From assembly GCF_014201135.1 (NCBI RefSeq), contig NZ_JACHDR010000001.1, positions 1,922,001 through 1,986,000 on the forward strand: 64,000 nucleotides of DNA. The letters run 5' to 3'. Position numbers and translations under genes: made by a program. This DNA is from Neomicrococcus aestuarii (lineage in GTDB: Bacteria; Actinomycetota; Actinomycetes; Actinomycetales; Micrococcaceae). The notes under the pieces were generated by a model. That model was not told where the DNA came from. It made no database searches and saw nothing but the letters and a program-made list of their open reading frames with translations. Below are positions 58,527-64,000 of this stretch, piece after piece. The first letter of the stretch is position 1; the number at the start of each line of letters is the position of its first letter.

Positions 58527-59398
58527 CTCGCTCTTAGTACACGGATCGCTCGTTGGGCAAGGTCGGCTGCCGCTTGATGCAGGCTGTTCGCGGACAGTGC
58601 TGGGCTAGCGTCGATGTCCAGTCCGCGCACCTTCGCATCGATCCAGCCGCGTAGCATCCGTTCGCGTACGACGGCCTCATTGCCATCAAGAGTGCCGTTA
58701 GTGATCTGGTCTTGGAGTTCCACGAGCCCGAGTTGGAAAATGTAGGCGCTGACGAATCCTTTGATCGCTTCGGTGGCGGTGGGCGGTTCTCCCTCAACGC
58801 CAACGATCTTCTTGACCTGCTCGGTGGCTGCCTGTCGGATGGCTCGATCGTCGGGGTGTCCGTCGTCGCCGACCATAATCGTGACGAGCCTACTGATGCG
58901 CGCGCGAGGAGTTAGGGAGTCGAACTCCTCCAGCGAGAGCCCGTAGTCCGACAGCCGTTGGGCGTCGCGGTCCCTGAGCGCGTATGCGGCGCCGATCGTC
59001 GCGCCACCACGAGAAGCCCCGCCAATTACCTGCCTGGTTGACCTGCTGCCGGATCGGCCTGTGCCTGCGGAACGTCCTCCAGAGGAGCGGGCACCGCCTG
59101 CTCCTCCCGCGCCAGCCCCGCGGCGTCCTGGGACGCGAGGGCGAGGAATCGGGGGGACTGTGTTGCCTCGGGTGGCAGGATCGTCGCGCCACAGCGCGTC
59201 GATGAGCGCTTGACCAGCGCGGTCGAGGTCTGAGGCTGGCTGTGCAGGATCGAAAAGCGTGTCCGAAGGTGGGGCGGGTTCGGAGGCCTCGGCGTCTGCG
59301 ACGCTTCCGCCGCTCGAGGAGCCGAGATCGCACCAGGCATCCCGGAAATCGTTCCATTCGGCGGTATTACTGCCGCCGTATGCGCCGCTAGTTCCCAT
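58523..59398 (-). CDS. qatB: QatB
   Basis: A 291-residue protein of the QatB type: a Gly/Ser-rich start MGTSGAYGGSNTAEWND, a disordered Pro/Gly/Arg middle (~75-125), a Gly-rich turn (RQVIGGASRGGATIGAAYAL) and a helical C-terminal half. No enzymatic motif is visible; QatB is known only as an essential part of the system and may be the substrate of QatC. It overlaps qatA by 11 bases and qatC by four. Confidence 0.88.
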   Translation of the reverse strand: MGTSGAYGGSNTAEWNDFRDAWCDLGSSSGGSVADAEASEPAPPSDTLFDPAQPASDLDRAGQALIDALWRDDPATRGNTVPPIPRPRVPGRRGAGAGGAGGARSSGGRSAGTGRSGSRSTRQVIGGASRGGATIGAAYALRDRDAQRLSDYGLSLEEFDSLTPRARISRLVTIMVGDDGHPDDRAIRQAATEQVKKIVGVEGEPPTATEAIKGFVSAYIFQLGLVELQDQITNGTLDGNEAVVRERMLRGWIDAKVRGLDIDASPALSANSLHQAAADLAQRAIRVLRAR

Positions 59399-61142
59399 CG
59401 AGCTGCTCCAGTTCGTCGCGCGCGGCTTCTCGTGTTGCGGCGTGCAGCGAGGTGTCCTGCGCAGCGCGGCGCACTAGCCCTAGGAGCGCGGGGCGACCGC
59501 TGTTGGCGAGTTCCACGATTGATCCTGGCGTGAGGCGATTTCCCCAGCAGTGGGACTCAATACCCTCCGCGGCGGCCTCGTCGAGTGTGGCGTTCTTGCT
59601 CACCCAGAGGACGGCACCTCGGATCACCGCTTCAGCGTTATCGGTCCGTTTCGTGGCACCAATCAGCACTTCCAGCGCGGCAAGTTGTTCATCTTGGCCT
59701 CGATCACACAGCTTCTCGGCAGCGACGTTGCGTGCAGCTTCGCTTTCTCCGAGAAGATCATTGATGAAGGCAAGTACGTCGTCCGAAACCTGCGCGCCCA
59801 TGCTGACGTTAATCAGGCTGGCAGCCAGACTGATGTAAGGGTCCAGGTTCTCATCACTGAGGAACGGTGGCGCAGCCGCCCAATCCTTCGTTCCATCATC
59901 GATGCCGGTCGGAAGCGTCGCGTTCTCTCCCTCTTCTCCTGATGGGTTCGCCCATGCCTCCCAGCGGGCCAGGAGCGCCCTGCGGTCCTGGGCGGGAGCT
60001 GCAGCGAGGGTGTTGAAGGACGTGCGGTGCAACTCTTCGAGCAGCAACATCTTGATCATCACGGCCGGAGCGATCTTGACCTGACGTGCTTGCGCGATGG
60101 ACTCCCGGACACCGAACGCGTTGAGGAATCGCTTGATCTGACGGGGATTAGAGCGACGATCGGCACTCAAGCCCTCGGCGAGCTGGGTCGCCAATGCCAG
60201 ATCTTCCTCGGACGGTGCAGGTTTCAGTTCGCCAAGTTCGTGCAGCAGCGGCGTCAGATTCTGGTTCCTGCGGCTACGGACGTGGTCGGCCAACTTGCGC
60301 AGGTCTTCCTTCTCCATCGTGCGTCCCGCGATCAGGAGCCCGATGTACGCCTCCGCATCCGTTCCAGATAGCCGCGGAAGCGCGATAGGAATCTGGACAA
60401 TCTTCTCCAGGTAACGCCTCGCGAAGACATCGCCGCGTCGAGCCCCGTCCAGGCTGACCGAGATGGCGTCACGAACCATGTCCTGATCCGCCGCCAGCAC
60501 GAACACCATCTTCTCTGTCGACAAGAACAGCTTGATCGCCTCGAGCGTCGCAGTCACCGCATCCGGCAGGCAACGATCAAGATCGTCTACAAGAACAACG
60601 ACCCGCTCCACTTTCGGTATCAAGGCCAGCAAGTCCTTGTACGCATCGTTGAAACTCGCCATTGACTCCGGGCCAGCGGGATCCTTCGGGCGGAAGATGT
60701 CGGCGATCTGCTGCGGATCGACCTGAAAAGTCAAAGCGCCCTTGGCAATCGCTACAGCCGCTCGGCTCCAGCTGATCCGCTCCAGAAGCTCTTTGGCCTT
60801 CTTGCCGACACTCTCTTTGACGCCAGTGTCTTTGATCTGCGCTTGGATACCGTGAAGGATCTCGGATATCAGGGTGCCCTTGACATCATCCTGATCGTCG
60901 TAAACCCAAGGATTGGTCGAGACGACGAAGCAGGTCTCATCATTTTCGAACTCGGCTTCGATGAGCTTGAGCACAGTGGACTTCCCGCCACCCCAGGGGC
61001 TCTGTACCGAGAGTGTCAGAGGGTGAATCTGGTGCTCCCGGACTGCCGCGACGATGGGATCGACCACCGCGTCGAACCCCAGTAGGTCCAGGCTGCTGGG
61101 GTTGTCGTCCCAGAGTCTGATCTGCGGTGGTGCTGTCGCCAT
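59388..61142 (-). CDS. qatA: QatA, KAP-family P-loop NTPase
   Basis: A 584-residue KAP NTPase. Walker A SPWGGGKST is at 48-56, and Walker B VVVLVDDLDRC at 181-191 has the DDLDR form of the KAP group. No transmembrane insert is evident, so it should be cytosolic. It leads the four-gene qatABCD operon, all with overlapping start and stop codons. The start is the ATG at 61142. In Qat defence it is the ATPase, likely the sensor or energy component. Confidence 0.93.
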   Translation of the reverse strand: MATAPPQIRLWDDNPSSLDLLGFDAVVDPIVAAVREHQIHPLTLSVQSPWGGGKSTVLKLIEAEFENDETCFVVSTNPWVYDDQDDVKGTLISEILHGIQAQIKDTGVKESVGKKAKELLERISWSRAAVAIAKGALTFQVDPQQIADIFRPKDPAGPESMASFNDAYKDLLALIPKVERVVVLVDDLDRCLPDAVTATLEAIKLFLSTEKMVFVLAADQDMVRDAISVSLDGARRGDVFARRYLEKIVQIPIALPRLSGTDAEAYIGLLIAGRTMEKEDLRKLADHVRSRRNQNLTPLLHELGELKPAPSEEDLALATQLAEGLSADRRSNPRQIKRFLNAFGVRESIAQARQVKIAPAVMIKMLLLEELHRTSFNTLAAAPAQDRRALLARWEAWANPSGEEGENATLPTGIDDGTKDWAAAPPFLSDENLDPYISLAASLINVSMGAQVSDDVLAFINDLLGESEAARNVAAEKLCDRGQDEQLAALEVLIGATKRTDNAEAVIRGAVLWVSKNATLDEAAAEGIESHCWGNRLTPGSIVELANSGRPALLGLVRRAAQDTSLHAATREAARDELEQLDGN

Positions 61143-61191
61143 CGCCGGCCTCGCTCTCTGGCGATGGCTCAGCTGTGCGAATCGCCTAGGT

Positions 61192-61213
61192 TGTCATGAG
61201 ATCCCTGTCATGA
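61192..61213. promoter_or_regulatory. TGTCATGA direct repeat upstream of qatA
   Basis: TGTCATGA occurs at 61192-61199 and 61206-61213, a 14-base period, 50 bases before qatA. It is a candidate regulator site; no clear -35/-10 pair could be assigned. Confidence 0.4.
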
Positions 61214-61548
61214 ATCATTGTCGCGCATCGGACTCGTCACGTCCCTTCGACACGGCGACTTACTCGGAGACGGTTGAATCGGGTAGCGACACCGAGGGCT
61301 TCTTACCGTCGCCCACAACCGTCGGCCGTGGGCACGCTATCCGCCGCCCCAACAGACCAGAGGCGTCGGTGCGCAAGCTAACCTCGATCTTTCATAGGGC
61401 CCGGCTGACCGACGGTCCAGCGTCGCTGCCGGTCTCGTAGTCATGATTCTGGCATGGGGGTGTGACAAGGTCCCGCATGCGCTGCGGGTAGGCGTCGGTT
61501 CCACTGCCGAAGAGGTGTTGCTGATCGTCGGGTCGGATGGCGGCGTGG
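61214..61548. other. gap between qat operon and IS1380 fragment
   Basis: About 335 bases with no recognisable gene. The part nearest 61549 should contain the outer end of the IS1380 element, but its inverted repeat cannot be fixed because the other end is lost. Confidence 0.45.
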
Positions 61549-62323
61549 TCAGGGTGTCGTGAGGGCTGCGAGCCGCTTCCAGCCGTCGAGGATGGTTGTG
61601 GACCAGGGGTTGTTCCGCTTGAGGTGCAGGATGGTGCGCCTTCCCGTGTGGGCCAACGTGGCGGCGATCGTGAACAGGCGGTGGCGCAGGGTCTTGGGTT
61701 CCCATCGCCTGGCGGGGCCGTCGAGGCAGAGCATGGCCATCCAGGCGAGCAAGTCGCTGGCCAAGCCAACGATGAGCAGCCAGATGCGGTTCTGCGCGAA
61801 GCCCTGCAAGGGCAGGTTCGACAGGCCGGTGTCCTTGGCGGTGCGGATGCGGTCCTCGCAGCGGGCCCGGCGCCGGTGCCGCATCTCCAAGTCAGCCAAC
61901 TGACCGGTGCGGGTGTTGGTGACGAAGGCGGTAAGCCGGTAGCCATCGACATCATCAAAACGGAGCTGAGCGCCGGGGTGGGGGCGTTCCCGGCGGACGA
62001 TCACTCGCATCCCTGAGGGATACCCGTTCAACGATCCCTTGCTCTGGAGGAGGTCGGTGAACTCGACCACTGCTGCGCCGTCGCGGACCTGGCCGTCGGC
62101 GTTGTAGGCGTCCTGCCACGCGGTCTCGGGGATGAGGTGGTAGAGCTCCGGGGTGCTCATGGGCAGCGTGAAGCCGATCGAGTACGACACCCCCTTGCTG
62201 GAGAGGAAGCCGAGAAGCTGTTTGGAACCACCAGCCCCGTCGGTACGGATCAACACCTTGCGGCCGGGCCTGCTCGGGTTGATCCCGGGCACCTGTTTCA
62301 ACGCGGAGCGGATGACGGTTTCG
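61549..62323 (-). pseudogene. IS1380-family transposase, C-terminal part
   Basis: The minus strand encodes the C-terminal ~255 residues of an IS1380 transposase: VLIRTDGAGGSKQLLGFLSS, RRRARCEDRIRTAKDTGLSN, and RIWLLIVGLASDLLAWMAML. The N-terminal catalytic half has been cut away at 62323/62324 by the insertion of the following IS3 element. Non-functional. Confidence 0.85.
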
Positions 62324-62373
62324 TGAACCGTACTGGGTTTGGTAGACACTCATGATTGATTGGAGAATGAGTT

Positions 62374-62658
62374 ATGCCCAGTGGAGTGAAGTACGACACA
62401 GCGTTTCGGGAGCGCGCGGTCCGGTTGTTGCAGGAACGCCGCTCGGAGTATCAGGAAGAGTCTCTTACGGCGTCGATCCGGCAGGTTGCTGGCGTGGTGG
62501 GGATGCCGTATGACACGTTGCGGACATGGAATCGACAATCAACTCCTGGTTTGGCAGGGGCTGTGAGTGTGGATTTGGCGAGCGAGAATCGTAGGTTGAA
62601 GCGCGAGCTCGCGGAAGCGAAGCGGGCGAACGAGATCTTGCGTTCGGCCGCGTCTTAA
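62374..62658 (+). CDS. IS3-family transposase OrfA
   Basis: A 94-residue HTH protein (FRERAVRLLQERRSEYQEES then VVGMPYDTLRTWNRQ) with a C-terminal zipper-like helix (ENRRLKRELAEAKRANEILRSA). It overlaps orfB by one base at the stop, as in the intact IS3. It is complete but its partner is truncated. Confidence 0.88.
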   Translation: MPSGVKYDTAFRERAVRLLQERRSEYQEESLTASIRQVAGVVGMPYDTLRTWNRQSTPGLAGAVSVDLASENRRLKRELAEAKRANEILRSAAS

Positions 62659-63314
62659 TGCGTAAGCGGTGCTCGAGGCCCACGAGGTTGATCGTGAAAT
62701 TCATTGATCAGTTTCGGGATCGCTATGGGGTCAAGCCGATCTGCACGGTGCTCACGCGTCATGCTGGTGTGAAGATCGCCCCGAGCACGTATTACGCTTT
62801 CAAATCCCGACCAATAAGCGCCAGAACACGACGTGATAGTGAGCTTGTGCCGGTCGTGAGGCAGCTGCATGAGCGTCATTACGGGGTGTATGGGATTGTG
62901 AAAATGTGGCATGCACTCAAGAGTGAAGGCCATGTTGTGGGCCGTGATCACGTGGCACGGTTGATGCGATTGGCCGGTGTTCACGGGGTCGTTCGGGGCA
63001 AGAAGCCGGTGACCACGGTTTCCGATCGGAGCGCGCACCGGTTCCCTGATCTGGTCAAACGCGGGTGGGACGTCACGGATTTGAACACGGTCTGGGTGGC
63101 TGATTTCACTTATGTGCGTGTCCCGTCAGGGTTTGTGTATGTCGCGTTCATTACCGATGTGGCCTCCCGCAGGATTCTGGGATGGAACGTGGATACGTCT
63201 CGGCGTACCTCGTTGGTGACGAGTGCGTTGAATCATGCACTCATGGTTCGACGGCTTAGTGGGCAGCGTTTCAGCGTGAAAAGGCTGATTCATCATTCAG
63301 ACGCCGGCACTCAA
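62658..63314 (+). pseudogene. IS3-family OrfB, 3'-truncated
   Basis: Encodes the HTH_21 and first part of the integrase core (NTVWVADFTYVRVPSGFVYV and LIHHSDAGTQ), then runs into IS30 sequence and stops at 63335 after six foreign residues. The third catalytic residue (Glu) and about 80 residues are missing. Confidence 0.88.
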
Positions 63315-64000
63315 GGTGAATTCAATCGGTGGTAGCAACACTCGGTTGTTGTACTGATTCTAGATAATCTTCGAACGCTTCAGCTGGGGTTCTCCATCCC
63401 AGGGTCTTTCGCGGCCTGGTGTTGAGGGTGTGAGCGATGGCTGCGACTTCTTCAGCGCCCCATCGTGAGAGATCGGTGCCTTTGGGGAAGTATTGCCGTA
63501 GCAGCCCATTGGTGTTCTCGTTCGTGCCGCGTTGCCAGGGGCTACGTGGGTCTGCGAAATAGACTGGTACTCCAGATTCGACGGTGAACTGAGAATGAGC
63601 TGAGAGCTCTTTGCCTCGATCCCAGGTGAGTGACTTTCGCAGATGCTCGGGCAGTTCCGCAACAGTCTTCGACAACGCGTTTTTCATGCTCACTGCCCCG
63701 TACCCGGCTAAAGGAGGACCGTTCTTCTTCCGCGGGAGGGTGCCGTAGCCTTGTTCGCGAGGCAGATGGACAAGCATGGTGAACCGTGTGGTGCGCTCGA
63801 CCAGCGTGCCGACTGCCGAGCGATTGAGTCCAATGATCAGGTCACCTTCCCAATGGCCTGGCACGGCTCGGTCTTCGACCTCGGCGGGCCGTTGGCTGAT
63901 AATGACCTTCTCATCGACATGGGCCCATGATTTCGCCTGCGCTCGGGCACGCGGGACCCGAAGGGCGCGGCCGGTGCGCAAGCAGGTCACCAATTCACGC
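63315..64000 (-). mobile_element. IS30-family element, partial
   Basis: Begins near 63315 (GGTGAATTCAATCGGTGG) inside the IS3 orfB and continues past the window end. It carries an IS30-type transposase on the minus strand. Confidence 0.75.
63322..64000 (-). CDS. IS30-family transposase, partial at window edge
   Basis: The frame is open to the last base; about 225 C-terminal residues are visible. DDE motifs are GHWEGDLIIG, LTWDRGKEL and WQRGTNENTNGLLRQY, followed by RPRKTLGWRTPAEAFEDYL, the standard IS30 ending. It is a different IS30 type from the one at 39579 (which has MRRTLTYDRGTEM and NKRFKELL). The N-terminus lies outside the window. Confidence 0.9.
   Translation of the reverse strand, partial: RELVTCLRTGRALRVPRARAQAKSWAHVDEKVIISQRPAEVEDRAVPGHWEGDLIIGLNRSAVGTLVERTTRFTMLVHLPREQGYGTLPRKKNGPPLAGYGAVSMKNALSKTVAELPEHLRKSLTWDRGKELSAHSQFTVESGVPVYFADPRSPWQRGTNENTNGLLRQYFPKGTDLSRWGAEEVAAIAHTLNTRPRKTLGWRTPAEAFEDYLESVQQPSVATTD

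Larger units (their letters stand above)
62324..63314 (+). mobile_element. IS3-family element, right end lost
   Basis: The left end TGAACCGTACTGGGTTTGGT (from 62324) resembles the ends of the intact IS3 at 39653. orfA and orfB follow. The right end and the last third of orfB are replaced by an IS30-family element beginning near 63315. Confidence 0.75.

Overview
The window looks like the genome of a high-GC Gram-positive actinobacterium, most likely a Micrococcales member close to the Micrococcaceae. Supporting signs are the GC-rich coding style, a c-di-AMP (ydaO-type) riboswitch in front of an NlpC/P60 wall hydrolase, Tat lipoprotein signals, a PadR-type VanR operator like that of Corynebacterium, and IS3, IS30, IS481 and IS1380 elements of actinobacterial type. 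Assignment to a genus is inference only.

Region 1 (1-8.6 kb) is a very GC-rich copper cassette: DUF305 lipoprotein, CopB-type P-type ATPase, HMA copper chaperone, a copper-type two-component system, a BNR-repeat lipoprotein, a frameshifted small protein and a multicopper oxidase. A CsoR-like operator and an OmpR-type direct repeat mark its two control points. A histidine-phosphatase fragment and the riboswitch-controlled NlpC/P60 gene follow (8.6-10.3 kb). Region 2 (10.3-15.4 kb) holds a coupled cmtR-like regulator/P1B-4 ATPase/lspA operon and a divergent merA-merR pair. Region 3 (15.67-21.26 kb) is a Tn552-like transposon (tniA, tniB, resolvase, no tniQ) carrying a SulP anion transporter and a MerR regulator. 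It is bordered by repeat scars, a second resolvase and a pentapeptide-repeat membrane protein.

Region 4 (25-51 kb) looks like ordinary chromosome of lower GC: N5-(carboxyethyl)ornithine synthase, a MarR-MFS operon, photolyase, vanAB, a luciferase-like oxidoreductase, thioesterase, broken aromatic-catabolism genes, a CstR-controlled persulfide dioxygenase/rhodanese and TauE pair, a Fic protein with its own palindrome, an AI-2E permease and the KtrAB potassium system. Set into it at 32.3-34.2 kb is an AT-rich stand-alone reverse transcriptase with a strongly structured, probably transcribed leader. This resembles the layout of defence-associated RTs with a partner non-coding RNA and is the best candidate for an undescribed system here. 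An IS30 element at 39.5-42.2 kb is split by an IS3 element with a clean 3-bp target duplication.

Region 5 (51.4-64 kb) is an island at a tRNA-Ala(GGC) gene. The tRNA 3' end is repeated at 52,097 next to a decayed large serine recombinase, with an IS481 remnant between the two copies. Beyond an apparent deletion junction lie a truncated AlbA-like protein, a small ORF, an HNH-nuclease protein and a complete, translationally coupled qatABCD anti-phage operon. Nested IS1380, IS3 and IS30 fragments close the window.
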